This document shows positions 9,063 to 18,396 of a DNA stretch of 64,000 nt, piece by piece. The DNA lies in the NCBI GenBank assembly GCA_029194725.1, contig JARFXQ010000002.1, forward strand, positions 186,001-250,000, written 5' to 3'. Each line of letters opens with the position of its first letter. Position 1 is the stretch's first letter. The notes under the pieces were generated by a model that ran no database searches, was not told where the DNA came from, and saw only the letters and a list, made by a program, of their open reading frames with translations. The position numbers were made by a program, and so were the translations under genes. Source of the stretch: Nitrospira sp. GTDB taxonomy: Bacteria > Nitrospirota > Nitrospiria > Nitrospirales > Nitrospiraceae.

Positions 9063-9938
9063 ATGTACCCCGATCGCAGCATGAGTTTTGAGCCGCCATC
9101 TTCGCAAGCCGACCGACAGTTGACGTACGACGAATACCTTCGGATTCGCGAACTGTTGTGTCTGCAATCTCCCCTCTCCTCGCCGATCGCCCATGACGAA
9201 TTGCTTTTTATCATCACTCATCAGACCTACGAACTATGGTTCAAATTGTTATTACACGAACTGGATGCAGTTGTGGTGAATCTACAGGCCACGACACGAC
9301 GGCCTGGTTCGCGAGACGAGGTATATGAGGCAGCTCGCTTGTTAAGGCGGTGCACCGAGATCGCCAGACTCCTGGTCGAACAATTCACCGTCCTGGAAAC
9401 AATGTTGCCGACGCACTTTCTGGCCTTTCGCGATCGGCTACGGCCCGCAAGCGGGTTTCAGTCCGAACAGTTTCGCGAGCTTGAGTTTCTCTGCGGTCTC
9501 AAGGATAAGCGGATGTTGGACCTGCACGAGCCAGCCCCGGAGCTGTTCGCCGCGCTTCAGCGGCGGCTGCAGGAGCCGTCCCTCCGCGATGTACTTTTTG
9601 AAGCGCTGGCGGCGATGGAAGCGGCCCCTCCGATGTCCCAAGACGCCACGGAGAGCGAGCGTTTTCGGATCCGGGCTCAGATGATCGTCGCGGTGTATCG
9701 CAAGGAGAGGGAGCACCGCGATTGGATTGACGTCTGTGAACGATTGACGGAGTTCGATGAGCTGCTCGTCGCCTGGCGCCTGCGACACATCCAAATGGTG
9801 GAACGGACCATCGGGATGAGCCGGGGGACCGGCGGCAGCAGCGGCGCATCCTATCTCAGAGCGACCTTGGATAAGAAGTTTTTCCCTGAACTGTGGGAAG
9901 CCCGGTCCCTCATGTGTGAAGCCCGGCATGGATCGTGA
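9063..9938 (+). CDS. kynA: Tryptophan 2,3-dioxygenase
   Basis: A heme dioxygenase that opens the indole ring of L-tryptophan to N-formylkynurenine. Family motifs are clear: LTYDEYLRI near the N-terminus, HDELLFIITHQTYELWFK, and the C-terminal block HIQMVERTIGMSRGTGGSSG whose first His is the expected heme ligand and whose GTGGSS loop contacts substrate. From ATG 9063 the protein has 291 residues; ATG 9081 would give 285, both close to family length. Neither start has a good Shine-Dalgarno sequence. Its stop overlaps the GTG of the next gene, so the two are translationally coupled. Confidence 0.95.
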   Translation: MYPDRSMSFEPPSSQADRQLTYDEYLRIRELLCLQSPLSSPIAHDELLFIITHQTYELWFKLLLHELDAVVVNLQATTRRPGSRDEVYEAARLLRRCTEIARLLVEQFTVLETMLPTHFLAFRDRLRPASGFQSEQFRELEFLCGLKDKRMLDLHEPAPELFAALQRRLQEPSLRDVLFEALAAMEAAPPMSQDATESERFRIRAQMIVAVYRKEREHRDWIDVCERLTEFDELLVAWRLRHIQMVERTIGMSRGTGGSSGASYLRATLDKKFFPELWEARSLMCEARHGS

Positions 9939-11134
9939 CGACAATGGATGAGTTGCTCTCGTACCGGAAGGATTTCCCCATCCTTGACCGGACCATCTAC
10001 ATGATCAGTCACTCGTTGGGTGCGATGCCGGCTCGCGTCTACGACCGCCTGCGCGAGTTTGCCGATCTCTGGGCCACGCGCGGCATCCGGGCATGGGCTG
10101 AGGGCTGGTGGGAAATGCCGGTGAGCACCGGCGACAAGGTCGCCCGCATCATTGGGGCCGATCCAGGGACCGTGGTGATGCACCAGAACGTGTCCGTCTG
10201 TCAGTCGCTCATTGCCTCCTGCTTTGATCTGACCCAGAAGCGCAACAAAGTGGTCTACGAAGCTTTGAATTTCCCTTCCGTGATGTATGTCTATGAGGCG
10301 CATGTCCGCGCCGCCGGAGCACGTCTTGTAGTAGTTCCCAGCAATGACGGCCTGACCATCGATACGGAGCGTCTGCTGGACGCCATTGATGAGGAGACGG
10401 TCCTGGTGCCGATCTCGCACGTGCTGTTCAAGAGCGGGTACATTCAGGATGTCGAGGCCGTCGTTCAGAAGGCCCATTCGGTGGGCGCGAAGGTTGTGTT
10501 GGACGTCTACCAGTCGGCGGGGACTGTGCCTTTTAACGTCAAGGTTCTCGATGTCGATTTTGTGGTGGGCGGGTCCGTTAAATGGCTCTGCGGCGGTCCC
10601 GGCGCCGGATTCCTCTACGTGCATCCGACGCTGCACCACAGTCTGGAGCCGAAGCTGACCGGGTGGATGGCGCACCGAGAACCCTTTGCCTTTGAGCCAG
10701 GCCCCATCACCTATTCTCCCGACATCCACCGCTTTCTCCATGGATCGCCAGGCATCCCGGCATTGTATGCGGCGGAAAGCGGCTACGAGACCATCCTTGC
10801 GGCCGGCGTCGAGAAGATTCGGTCAAAATCGATCCGGCAGACCTCCCGGTTGGTCGAGTTGGCGGATCAGTATGGATGGCAGGTGAGGTCACCGAGGGAT
10901 AGGGCCAAGCGCGGCGGCATGGTCGCCATCGATGTCCCCTATGCGGCTGCTGTCGTGCGTGAGCTGGCTCGCCGCGACATCCTAGTGGACTTTCGGCCCG
11001 GCGTCGGCATTCGAATCGCGCCGCACTTCTATACCGCCGATGACGAGATCGATGCCACGATGCAGGCCATCCACTCCATCCTCGAGACCAAGGCCTATGA
11101 GCCCTACCTCTCAGCGGGCGGCGCACAATTCTAG
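9935..11134 (+). CDS. kynU: Kynureninase-like PLP enzyme (class V aminotransferase fold)
   Basis: A 399-residue PLP-dependent enzyme whose best family match by motif is kynureninase, which cleaves kynurenine to anthranilate and alanine. The PLP-lysine block GGSVKWLCGGPGAGFLYVHP is near residue 215. An NFPS segment and a SAGTVPF segment are also in family order. Two signatures depart from ordinary KynU: GNSLG near the N-terminus is replaced by SHSLG, and the DLxHSAGA block reads DVYQSAGT. The start is GTG 9935, giving a 4-bp GTGA overlap with kynA; ATG 9944 is an alternative. Coupling to kynA supports a role in tryptophan breakdown. No kynurenine formamidase is in the window. Confidence 0.82.
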   Translation: MTTMDELLSYRKDFPILDRTIYMISHSLGAMPARVYDRLREFADLWATRGIRAWAEGWWEMPVSTGDKVARIIGADPGTVVMHQNVSVCQSLIASCFDLTQKRNKVVYEALNFPSVMYVYEAHVRAAGARLVVVPSNDGLTIDTERLLDAIDEETVLVPISHVLFKSGYIQDVEAVVQKAHSVGAKVVLDVYQSAGTVPFNVKVLDVDFVVGGSVKWLCGGPGAGFLYVHPTLHHSLEPKLTGWMAHREPFAFEPGPITYSPDIHRFLHGSPGIPALYAAESGYETILAAGVEKIRSKSIRQTSRLVELADQYGWQVRSPRDRAKRGGMVAIDVPYAAAVVRELARRDILVDFRPGVGIRIAPHFYTADDEIDATMQAIHSILETKAYEPYLSAGGAQF

Positions 11135-11306
11135 TAGAATGCGGAAACCTCCGTTTCGAGCGTGACCATGTCTACGAAAAGATTTCCGGCACCTTTGCTA
11201 CCTTCGAACGTCGCATCAAATCAAGTGGGCTTCCACCCCGGCTCGGCCGACTTGCACAACAGTGATGCTATGATTATCGTCTCTGCCGTGTCTGCATGAG
11301 GAGCTT

Positions 11307-11786
11307 ATGTCACCAGATCACAACCGCCGCCCGCCATTTCCACCGTTCACTCAGGAAACGGCTGCTCAGAAGGTACGTATGGCAGAGGATGCTTGGAACA
11401 CACGCAACCCCGAGGCTGTGTCGTTGGCCTACACAGTCGATAGCGTATGGCGAAACCGTTCGGAATTCCTGATCGGCCGGGAGGCAATCGTTCGGTTCTT
11501 AATGCGCAAGTGGAGCCAAGAGCTGGACTACCGCTTAATCAAGGAACTCTGGGCACACCAAGATAGCCGCATCGCCGTACGTTTCGCCTACGAATGGCAC
11601 GACCCCTCGGGAAACTGGTTCCGATCTTACGGTAATGAAAACTGGGAGTTCGATGGAAACGGCCTCATGCGTCGGCGAATCGCGAGCATCAACGACCTTC
11701 CAATCAAAGAATCGGATCGGAAGTACCACTGGCCGCTAGGTAGACGACCAGATGATCACGCCTCCCTGTCCGACTTTGGCTTTTAG
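11307..11786 (+). CDS. SnoaL/NTF2-like protein, DUF1348 family
   Basis: A 159-residue protein with a cone-shaped NTF2-like fold. The block [20 protein letters not shown] and the later [32 protein letters not shown] and the tail [16 protein letters not shown] are typical of DUF1348. There is no signal peptide. The start is well supported by GAGGAG five bases before the ATG. It stands 172 bp after the kynureninase-like gene and is probably transcribed separately. Members of the family are small enzymes or ligand-binding proteins; no reaction can be assigned. Confidence 0.85.
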   Translation: MSPDHNRRPPFPPFTQETAAQKVRMAEDAWNTRNPEAVSLAYTVDSVWRNRSEFLIGREAIVRFLMRKWSQELDYRLIKELWAHQDSRIAVRFAYEWHDPSGNWFRSYGNENWEFDGNGLMRRRIASINDLPIKESDRKYHWPLGRRPDDHASLSDFGF

Positions 11787-11884
11787 GAGCGCCTGGAGTA
11801 TCAGCTGGGTCGCCAAGGACGTGAGAAAGCTACGCTGCCCCTATTCTATGCGGGTTTCATTCGTGTTGTTGCCTTAGTTGCCGA

Positions 11885-12688
11885 CTACTGAGTAACGATG
11901 ACCTCAACCCGACGATTCTTGGCTCGTCCCTCTGCCGTTTTGTTGCTGGCGACCGGGTTGCCCTCGCCGTAACCGGCTGCGGACAGGTCGCTGGTGAGTC
12001 CGCCGTCCCGCAAAGCTTGAACCGCGCTATTCGCACGGGCTTCCGACAGCTCTTTGTTCGTCGGATACTTCTGTTTCAACGCGCCGCCTATCGGCTGATT
12101 GTCAGTATGACCGCCAACTGCCACTTTGTACTGGGGATACTCGCTTAAGATCGCTCCCACCTGCTTAAGTGCGTCGACTCCCGCTGGCTTGACCTGAGCT
12201 TCGCCTGAGCCGAAGAGGTAGCCGGAAGCCAGGTTGATCAGAAGACGCTCGCTGTTTAAATCCACCGTGATATCACCCTTGCTGATCTCAGGACGAAGGG
12301 CTCGGAGCAATCCACGCTCCGCCTGTTTCAATTTTTCTGTTTCTTGGGAGAGGTCTCCGCGAAGGCCCGAGAGTTCTTTGTCACGGTCGGCAAGTTGGTT
12401 TTCCAGATCAGCCACACGCTGGTTGGCGGCTGTGAGTTCCGCAACGAGCCTCTCCCTCTCCGCTCCACCCGCCTGAGCGGCCGCAAGGAGGATGGGCATT
12501 TCCTTCGATGGATCGGGTGCCGCTGCCTTAACCACCGATGGACACCCACTCTTTTGATGATAGCCGTACCATCGGTCGGTGCACACTTGCGACTGCTTGA
12601 TGTACGGATCAGGATGTTTGATGGATGAAGAACAGCCCATCAGGACAACTAACCCTGTCATGACCACAGTCGTCTTAAACGCTCGCAT
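11885..12688 (-). CDS. OmpA-family peptidoglycan-binding lipoprotein
   Basis: A 267-residue outer-membrane lipoprotein. The signal peptide ends in a lipobox VVLMGC, so Cys 19 is probably lipidated. A coiled-coil region follows at about residues 85-135 (ELTAANQRVADLENQLADRD), then a C-terminal OmpA domain (about 150-267) with GHTDNQPIGG, LSEARANSAVQALR, GYGEGNPVASNKTAEGR and KNRRVEV. The OmpA domain binds peptidoglycan non-covalently. Two ATGs each have a strong ribosome site: 12715 (AGGAGG) and 12688 (AAGGAG). I chose 12688 because it gives a normal-length lipoprotein signal; the longer form would add nine residues. Confidence 0.92.
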   Translation of the reverse strand: MRAFKTTVVMTGLVVLMGCSSSIKHPDPYIKQSQVCTDRWYGYHQKSGCPSVVKAAAPDPSKEMPILLAAAQAGGAERERLVAELTAANQRVADLENQLADRDKELSGLRGDLSQETEKLKQAERGLLRALRPEISKGDITVDLNSERLLINLASGYLFGSGEAQVKPAGVDALKQVGAILSEYPQYKVAVGGHTDNQPIGGALKQKYPTNKELSEARANSAVQALRDGGLTSDLSAAGYGEGNPVASNKTAEGRAKNRRVEVIVTQ

Positions 12689-12959
12689 GATGATCTCCTT
12701 CTCCGTAGGATGCATGGTATATACCTCCTAACCTTCATGCCCTGGTTATCACCGTCGTATTATCCCTGGTTCTGCAGTCGCAAGACAAGGTGCCTCGAAA
12801 TGCGGTAGCATCCAGCGGAACGATTCTGTACAACCGGCAAGACCGGGGTTCACCGTATGCAACGGTGGCGCGGTTCGGCGTTAGGATTTCAAGTCATGGA
12901 GTATCCAGCTGTTCCTTATACTCGCTTTCTTGCTGGACTGGCTACTGGGAAATACGGGA

Positions 12960-13382
12960 TTATTGACGACCCTTCAGCAGATCGCGGATCTCCATCAACA
13001 ATTTCTCCTCGTTGGTCGGCGCCGGCGGAGCAGACGGTGGGGGTGGAGGGGCTGCATTCTTGAATCTGTTGACTTGCTTGACCAGAATGAAAATGACGAA
13101 CGCGATAATAAGAAAGTCAAACACGCTTTGCAGAAAGACCCCGTAATTGAGGGTCGGAGCCCCAGCGGCTTTCGCCGCCACCAAAGACGGGTGGGAGGTA
13201 TCGGATAAATTGATGAACAGGCTTGAAAAATCCACCTTGCCCATCAACAGGCCAAGCGGAGGCATGAGCACGTCGCTGACGAGCGACGAGACGATTTTTC
13301 CGAAGGCTCCGCCGATGATGACCCCGATCGCCATATCCAGGACGTTGCCCTTCATGGCGAATTCTTTGAACTCTTTCAACAT
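12960..13382 (-). CDS. mscL: Large-conductance mechanosensitive channel
   Basis: A 140-residue MscL protein. The N-terminus [20 protein letters not shown] contains the family helix and is followed by TM1 ([22 protein letters not shown]), a periplasmic loop and TM2 ([19 protein letters not shown]). The C-terminus carries a proline-rich linker and a final amphipathic helix ([13 protein letters not shown]). The ATG at 13382 has GAGGAGG upstream. It forms a homopentameric inner-membrane valve that opens on hypo-osmotic shock. An MscS gene lies 1.3 kb upstream on the same strand. Confidence 0.97.
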   Translation of the reverse strand: MLKEFKEFAMKGNVLDMAIGVIIGGAFGKIVSSLVSDVLMPPLGLLMGKVDFSSLFINLSDTSHPSLVAAKAAGAPTLNYGVFLQSVFDFLIIAFVIFILVKQVNRFKNAAPPPPPSAPPAPTNEEKLLMEIRDLLKGRQ

Positions 13383-13429
13383 GGTCTTCCTCCTCTGAGA
13401 ACGCGGGTTAGTACGATACCACAAACATG

Positions 13430-14545
13430 CTATCGCTTGCGGGTGGTGTCAAAGGCATAGCCGAAGGTGAGGAAATACATATTGTCGGTCGTGACCGTGC
13501 CAGGAGCCGGTCGACTATTGTAGCGTGTGGTCACTTGAAATCCGGTCGTCAGCCCTCCCCACATCTTGAAGCGAACGCTGTTATTCATGGTTAAATAAAA
13601 GTCGGACAAGTCTTGGAGGGACGGAAACATTTCGATGTCGTGGTGGAGCGTCACGAGTTCGTTGAACAATGACCAATCGAATTTCGTGGCTACCCGAGCG
13701 CGGAAACTCGTCTGGTCCGGAATCGTGCGGAAATTTTCATTGAAATACCCCGGACCGGCTTCCGCATAGAACATCATATCTTTGAATGCTCCGCTGAAGT
13801 CGCCCTTTTCAATCCATTGGTAACCAGGACCGCTCGCGAGAGCGGTACGTAATCTGAGATCTTGGAATTCATCGGTCTCGAAATAAGCCGACGAGAACCA
13901 ATAGAGCCGTTTCGTGAGGAAGTAGTCCAGCTTGATCGTGGCTCGAGCATTGCGAGCGGTGACGCTCCCGTCCTGGGCTCCGTACACATAGCGACCAAGC
14001 AGGGTCAGTCGGAGCTGTTCACTCCTGGCCACGAAGTCCCCCACGAGGCTCGCCGTGGTAAGATGCGCGTTTCCCACCACTTGTGTATAGGCAGCGTTTA
14101 AATTTCCAACGTAGATGACCGGCGGTTGAATGATCGGATTCACCTTGGTCACCGTATCCATCGGCACCGTTATGATCTCTCCGCTCGGCCCGGCTTTCAG
14201 CCTCAACTCTCCCGGTTCGCCCTCTTCGACCGTCCCGACCAGCATGGTCCCTTCCTTTAAGTGGAAGGGAAGAGGATGAGAGACAGCGAGCTTGCTTACT
14301 TCGGCCCACTTGACCTTGATGACCTCGGCAGCCAGCGCATTCTTGATCTGTAACACCCCATCCATCATCTCTATCACCTCGCCATAGATGATGCTGCCGT
14401 CTTTCAACGTGACAACATCCAGCGGCGAAATCGCAGTCGGTGATACCACAGCCGGCGTGATCGGGGCCGGTCCATCATCGGCAAAAACCGAATTCGCCAC
14501 CATGGTCAGCATGAGGAGTGCAATCAGCAGCACGGACTGCTGCAT
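13430..14545 (-). CDS. DUF481-type outer-membrane beta-barrel protein
   Basis: A 371-residue exported protein with a signal peptide ending near NSVFA. The N-terminal third holds two small beta-domains of the kind '[13 protein letters not shown]' and '[18 protein letters not shown]', each around 50 residues. From about residue 145 the alternating pattern with many aromatic residues ([11 protein letters not shown] through the final [10 protein letters not shown]) fits a DUF481 barrel. It is located in the outer membrane. Function is unknown; family members have been called YdiY-like and salt- or acid-induced. It sits between the two mechanosensitive channel genes. Confidence 0.88.
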   Translation of the reverse strand: MQQSVLLIALLMLTMVANSVFADDGPAPITPAVVSPTAISPLDVVTLKDGSIIYGEVIEMMDGVLQIKNALAAEVIKVKWAEVSKLAVSHPLPFHLKEGTMLVGTVEEGEPGELRLKAGPSGEIITVPMDTVTKVNPIIQPPVIYVGNLNAAYTQVVGNAHLTTASLVGDFVARSEQLRLTLLGRYVYGAQDGSVTARNARATIKLDYFLTKRLYWFSSAYFETDEFQDLRLRTALASGPGYQWIEKGDFSGAFKDMMFYAEAGPGYFNENFRTIPDQTSFRARVATKFDWSLFNELVTLHHDIEMFPSLQDLSDFYLTMNNSVRFKMWGGLTTGFQVTTRYNSRPAPGTVTTDNMYFLTFGYAFDTTRKR

Positions 14546-14666
14546 TTCTTCTCCTTCTTCATATACTGACTTACCTGGAGCTCTTCCAACCTAGACATAC
14601 ACCTTGTTTGCGCACGGCAGTGCAACGCTCTCAACCTCCTCACTGCCTTGTTGTGTGTTTAGCGAG

Positions 14667-15497
14667 CTACGACATCGACGGCTTCGGCGGCTGATGATCG
14701 TTGACCATACGGACGGTAAGGCTTGCGGAGGGTAACGCGATCCCCTGTTCTTGAAAGCGTTGGAGGATTAATTTGTTCAAGTCTCCTTGCGTCGAGCTGT
14801 AATCCACCACGGCCGTCCATGGCTCTATTGCAATAGCCACAGCCAGGGACGAGTCCCCGAGAGACGCCACTCCCACCGAGGGAACCGGATCTTTCATGAC
14901 CGATGGGTGCCGATTGAGGACATCTCGAACCTGAGCAAGTGCCAGATCAAGATTCGCGTTTGGCGACACGGGAACGGTCAAATGCATCTGACGGATTGTT
15001 CCAAAGTTATGCAAAATCTCTCCCACGATTTTTCTGTTCGGGATGATGACGCGAGATCGATCTGCGTGCATCAGTGTCGTGGTGAAGAGGTCGATGACTA
15101 CGACATCCCCGTGGACGCCGAGCAACGAAATATGTTCGCCGACCTTATACGGCTTGCTGAAGATGATCGAAAGCCCGGCCATCACGTTACTCAACACCCC
15201 CTGCAGGGCCAATCCGATCCCCACTCCGGCGACTCCGACGCCGGCGATCAGGGGGGCGATGGGCACGCCGAGGGTCTGCAGGGCAATCATCGCTGTAAAG
15301 AGGATCACTACTACTTTGACGACGCGAACCAGGAGCAGGCGCACCGGCGGATCAAGGTTCTGCCGTTCGAGTGCCTGTTGTGCAAAATTCCCGGCTCCGC
15401 GAGACGCCATGACACCGGCGATGAAGATGCCGATGGCGACCGCCGCTTGCAGTCCATATTGCACGGCATATTGAGTAAGGGTATCAACCACAGTCAT
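14667..15497 (-). CDS. Small-conductance mechanosensitive channel, MscS family
   Basis: A 276-residue MscS with three transmembrane helices (about residues 15-33, 57-77 and the pore helix 83-112, rich in Gly and Ala: IAGVGVAGVGIGLALQGVLS), then the beta domain (FSKPYKVGEHISLLGVHGDV) and an alpha/beta C-terminal domain. It is a homoheptameric inner-membrane channel releasing solutes at high membrane tension. The neighbours mscL, OmpA lipoprotein and DUF481 barrel suggest an envelope/osmotic module, although promoters between them are not resolved. Confidence 0.95.
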   Translation of the reverse strand: MTVVDTLTQYAVQYGLQAAVAIGIFIAGVMASRGAGNFAQQALERQNLDPPVRLLLVRVVKVVVILFTAMIALQTLGVPIAPLIAGVGVAGVGIGLALQGVLSNVMAGLSIIFSKPYKVGEHISLLGVHGDVVVIDLFTTTLMHADRSRVIIPNRKIVGEILHNFGTIRQMHLTVPVSPNANLDLALAQVRDVLNRHPSVMKDPVPSVGVASLGDSSLAVAIAIEPWTAVVDYSSTQGDLNKLILQRFQEQGIALPSASLTVRMVNDHQPPKPSMS

Positions 15498-15589
15498 AGG
15501 GGTAGCCTCCTCTAGTGGCGCACATCTATCGATACGTTGATGCCTCTGAATAACACGAGAACGTGGTGGTGGGCTTTACCAACAGGCTG

Positions 15590-17239
15590 CTATCGTCCGA
15601 AGAGTCCTTTGAGAAGTTCTTCTCCTTCTTTTTTCAAGTCTTCTGATTTTGTTGTGCCTTTGAACAATCCACCGACAGCTTCTTCCACCTTCTTCTTCAC
15701 CTGCTGCTGAACCTTACCAGTCACGCCTGTTAGGTCAACTCCATACGACGAAGCCTGCGTGGTGCCGGAAATCGTCAGCGGAAGCCTCACTCGGCCATCT
15801 TTCATCGCAATTTTGACGACCGGTGCAGCCTCGGCTATCTTCCGGCTCATTTCCTCTGACAAGGTGAGATTCACGAGGAGATTCAACCGCTGATCGAATC
15901 CGACGGTGCCGCCGCCGGTAGCCTGAAAGTCATGGCTGTCCATCAACAGCCGCTGCACGTTGATCATTCCCTGTTTGATGGCAAGATCCGTTTCAATCGT
16001 CGAAAACACCGTCGCCTTGGCATTGTCGAGCGAAATGCCGGCAATTTTGAGTGCCGAGACTGCCTCCTGGAGTAGGTTCACCCCCTCGATCTTCCCATCC
16101 TTGACCGCCAGATGCCCGATTCCTTCCAACGTTTTTGTCAGGTCCGGCATGGAGAATCCCTTGCCTTGCAGCGACAGATCGGCGCCGGCTGTCCCACTGA
16201 CTGAGATCGGTGTCTCGGCGACCACACTGAGCGCCGGACCGAGCTGCACTCCTTGAACCGCGACGCCGCCCTTGAACGGTGGCGCATCGGACCCAGCGAT
16301 CAGTTTGCCCTGCCCCTTCACTTGACCATCGAACAGTTGGAACGACAAGGTCTTCAGGGTGACCCCTTGCCCCTTCACTTCCGCCGCCATCTGGAATTTC
16401 TTGATGTCGACCGGTTGTTTCAGGGGGAGCGAGACCGGAAGGTTGGCAGTATTGATCACCGGCGAAGTGATGTAGATGTTGGCGTCGTTCCCGGCGGCAT
16501 TTCCTGTAATGGTAAAGTCCGTCTTTCCCACACCAAGCTCGAAAGTGATCGCGTCGATGTCCATCGTCTCGGTCAGCGGACCAAATGATCCGTCGAGTTT
16601 CACCGGTAGATTGAACGGCTGCACCAGCGAACTGAAGTGTAGACTTGGGGTTCGTCTGAGCCGAACGTCCTGAAGGAGCAACTCCATATCTTGCAACACA
16701 TACTCTGTCGGCTTGGCGGCCGACAGATCGCGATAGGTCAATTTCCCGCCGTCGATGGAGACTCGATCCACGGCCAACAGCCCGAGGATTTTGAGCGGAC
16801 CCTCCGTCGATGGAATCGGAGCGCGCGACGGCTTCTCCGGTACTGCCACGCCTTTGCGACCGATCGTGGAGGCGTTCAAGACTCCGTTTGCGTTCTTAAT
16901 GACCGTAATGACCGGTTGGTGAAGCGTGATTTCCTCCACCTCAACTTTGCCGCTCAGCAACGGCATCAGCTTCACGCCGACATCCAGAGAAGCGAGCGAG
17001 GCAAAGGGAGCTGAGCCGAAGGACGGATCATCCAGCACCGCGAATCCCGCCACGCGTGCGCCGATCCTCGGCCAGATGGTCAAGCGAATATCCTGTAGCT
17101 GAACCTTGCGGTTGAGGGCATCTTCGATGAGCGGTTTGTACTGGGCTTGATACTTATTGAGATCGACGAAAAACGGAAGGGCGAGCACAAGGCCGACGAG
17201 CAGGACCAGTAAGACGAGCAGCCCTATCAGAATCTTCAT
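15590..17239 (-). CDS. AsmA family protein
   Basis: A 549-residue protein with one N-terminal transmembrane helix (ILIGLLVLLVLLVGLVLALP) and an AsmA domain that begins FFVDLNKYQAQYKPLIEDAL and continues with ILTIWPRIGARV-like and LASLDVGVKLMPLLSGKVEV segments. The C-terminal region contains the AsmA repeat KTLEGIGHLAVKDGKIEGVN. AsmA-like proteins are inner-membrane anchored, extend into the periplasm and are linked to outer-membrane biogenesis and phospholipid transport. The tail is rich in Lys and Glu. The start at 17239 is the only sensible one. Confidence 0.93.
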   Translation of the reverse strand: MKILIGLLVLLVLLVGLVLALPFFVDLNKYQAQYKPLIEDALNRKVQLQDIRLTIWPRIGARVAGFAVLDDPSFGSAPFASLASLDVGVKLMPLLSGKVEVEEITLHQPVITVIKNANGVLNASTIGRKGVAVPEKPSRAPIPSTEGPLKILGLLAVDRVSIDGGKLTYRDLSAAKPTEYVLQDMELLLQDVRLRRTPSLHFSSLVQPFNLPVKLDGSFGPLTETMDIDAITFELGVGKTDFTITGNAAGNDANIYITSPVINTANLPVSLPLKQPVDIKKFQMAAEVKGQGVTLKTLSFQLFDGQVKGQGKLIAGSDAPPFKGGVAVQGVQLGPALSVVAETPISVSGTAGADLSLQGKGFSMPDLTKTLEGIGHLAVKDGKIEGVNLLQEAVSALKIAGISLDNAKATVFSTIETDLAIKQGMINVQRLLMDSHDFQATGGGTVGFDQRLNLLVNLTLSEEMSRKIAEAAPVVKIAMKDGRVRLPLTISGTTQASSYGVDLTGVTGKVQQQVKKKVEEAVGGLFKGTTKSEDLKKEGEELLKGLFGR

Positions 17240-17356
17240 CTCGATCGCCCTCCGGGTGAAAAAGTGAGTATATAAGTGAGGTCTAGATGAGTCAAACGAA
17301 CAGCACCGCAGGCCGGCCGTGGCAAGGTTATTCTATCAAAGCTATTAACGCCGAAA

Positions 17357-17641
17357 TTACTGATGGGAATATTTGCGAAAGAATTCCACGATGGCTGATT
17401 TGTCGATCTGTCCCTGAGTCGTCTTCAAGACGAGCGATTCAAAGGTCGATTCATCTGCGTCCAACGTAAGCCCATTGAGCTTCAAAACACGAATGTGGCC
17501 ATTGCGCTCACAGAGAAGTGTGGTATTTGCTGAGTATAGACAGGTGTCGGTGGAGTCGTCATTTGGCATGCCATGTGACGACAGGGTCGTCACATGCAAT
17601 CCACGAGCGTTTGACAAATCTCCGGGGCGAAGCCTACTCAT
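17357..17641 (-). CDS. Hypothetical protein, 94 residues
   Basis: I do not recognise this ORF. It has a purine-rich GGAAGGGCGGAG just before the ATG, a plausible ribosome site. The sequence has two Cys and a C-terminal LKLNGLTLDADESTFESLVL segment that looks like a compact alpha/beta fold; an alternative start is Met 25. It lies between the AsmA gene and the VapBC pair on the same strand. No function can be given, and it may be a remnant. Confidence 0.45.
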   Translation of the reverse strand: MSRLRPGDLSNARGLHVTTLSSHGMPNDDSTDTCLYSANTTLLCERNGHIRVLKLNGLTLDADESTFESLVLKTTQGQIDKSAIVEFFRKYSHQ

Positions 17642-17755
17642 AGCTCCGCCCTTCCTCAGACGAGCCCGCCGACGCGATTCTTACCATCACGGCGTTCATC
17701 GGTGTGATCAAAGACACAACATTCTGGACTATGACTTACGACGCGTGGTGTCCCG

Positions 17756-18154
17756 TCACACCCAATTTTCCAGTCGTAGACCGGGGATCTGTCGAAACTC
17801 TTTGAGGTTGTTGCTGACGAGTCGAACGCCAAGGCTCAGCGCATGGGCTGCGATGAGCATGTCCATTGAACCGATCGGGGTTCCCTTTGCTTCAAGCTGC
17901 CCACGTAACCGACCATATGACCAAGCCGCAGCTTGGTCATATGCGGCGATCTCAAGCAGGGCCAGAAACTGCTCAAGCGCGTGACGGTTCTTGGATGCAT
18001 GGCGGCTTTTGCTGACTCCATAGGCCAACTCGGCCACCGTGATACTGGAAACACCGATCTCTCCGACCGGTTGCGACAGGAAGCGTTGGATGACTGTAGG
18101 AGGCTGTTGCTTGATGAGATAGATACAGATGTTGGTATCCAGCATCACCTTCAT
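17756..18154 (-). CDS. vapC: PIN-domain ribonuclease toxin VapC
   Basis: A 132-residue PIN-domain protein. The acidic residues of the active site are visible: Asp in MLDTNICIYLIK, Glu in VAELAYGV, Asp in GSMDMLIAAHAL, and VSNNLKEF where the last position is Asn instead of Asp, as in many VapCs. It is a Mg-dependent endoribonuclease, often cutting initiator tRNA or 23S rRNA loops. Its ATG overlaps the antitoxin stop by 4 bp (ATGA), so translation is coupled as in type II toxin-antitoxin operons. Confidence 0.95.
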   Translation of the reverse strand: MKVMLDTNICIYLIKQQPPTVIQRFLSQPVGEIGVSSITVAELAYGVSKSRHASKNRHALEQFLALLEIAAYDQAAAWSYGRLRGQLEAKGTPIGSMDMLIAAHALSLGVRLVSNNLKEFRQIPGLRLENWV

Positions 18155-18396
18155 GCGAAGGAAGACTTTCGTTTCTGAAGCGGCGGCTGACGCCTTCCCT
18201 CTTCCATGAAGTCATCAGTGAACATAGCCAAACTGTCTGTGAGCGACTGCCACGTCTGCTTCTTTGGACGAATGACGAGCGTATTGCCGCGGCGTTGAAT
18301 CTCGACCTCGTCGCCCTCCAGCTGAAATTCACGGGGGATTCTGACGGCCTGGCTGTTGCCGCTCATAAAGAGCTTCGTTTTCTTCCGTGTTGCCAC
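18151..18396 (-). CDS. vapB: VapB-type antitoxin (AbrB/SpoVT fold)
   Basis: An 81-residue antitoxin. An N-terminal swapped-hairpin DNA-binding domain carries KLFMSGNSQAVRIPREF and GDEVEIQRRGNTLVIRPK. The C-terminal part (WQSLTDSLAMFTDDFMEEGR) is the expected VapC-neutralising tail. The start is GTG 18396 with GAGAGG upstream. It blocks VapC and, as a complex, probably represses its own promoter through the palindrome at 18418-18443. Confidence 0.93.
   Translation of the reverse strand: MATRKKTKLFMSGNSQAVRIPREFQLEGDEVEIQRRGNTLVIRPKKQTWQSLTDSLAMFTDDFMEEGRRQPPLQKRKSSFA

Noticed and set aside
9851..10741. 296-codon minus-strand ORF opposite kynU
   Set aside because: It is antisense to a clearly conserved enzyme and has no family features; a frame shadow.
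14787..15515. 242-codon plus-strand ORF opposite the MscS gene
   Set aside because: Shadow of MscS; composition is His/Arg/Asp-rich without domain features.
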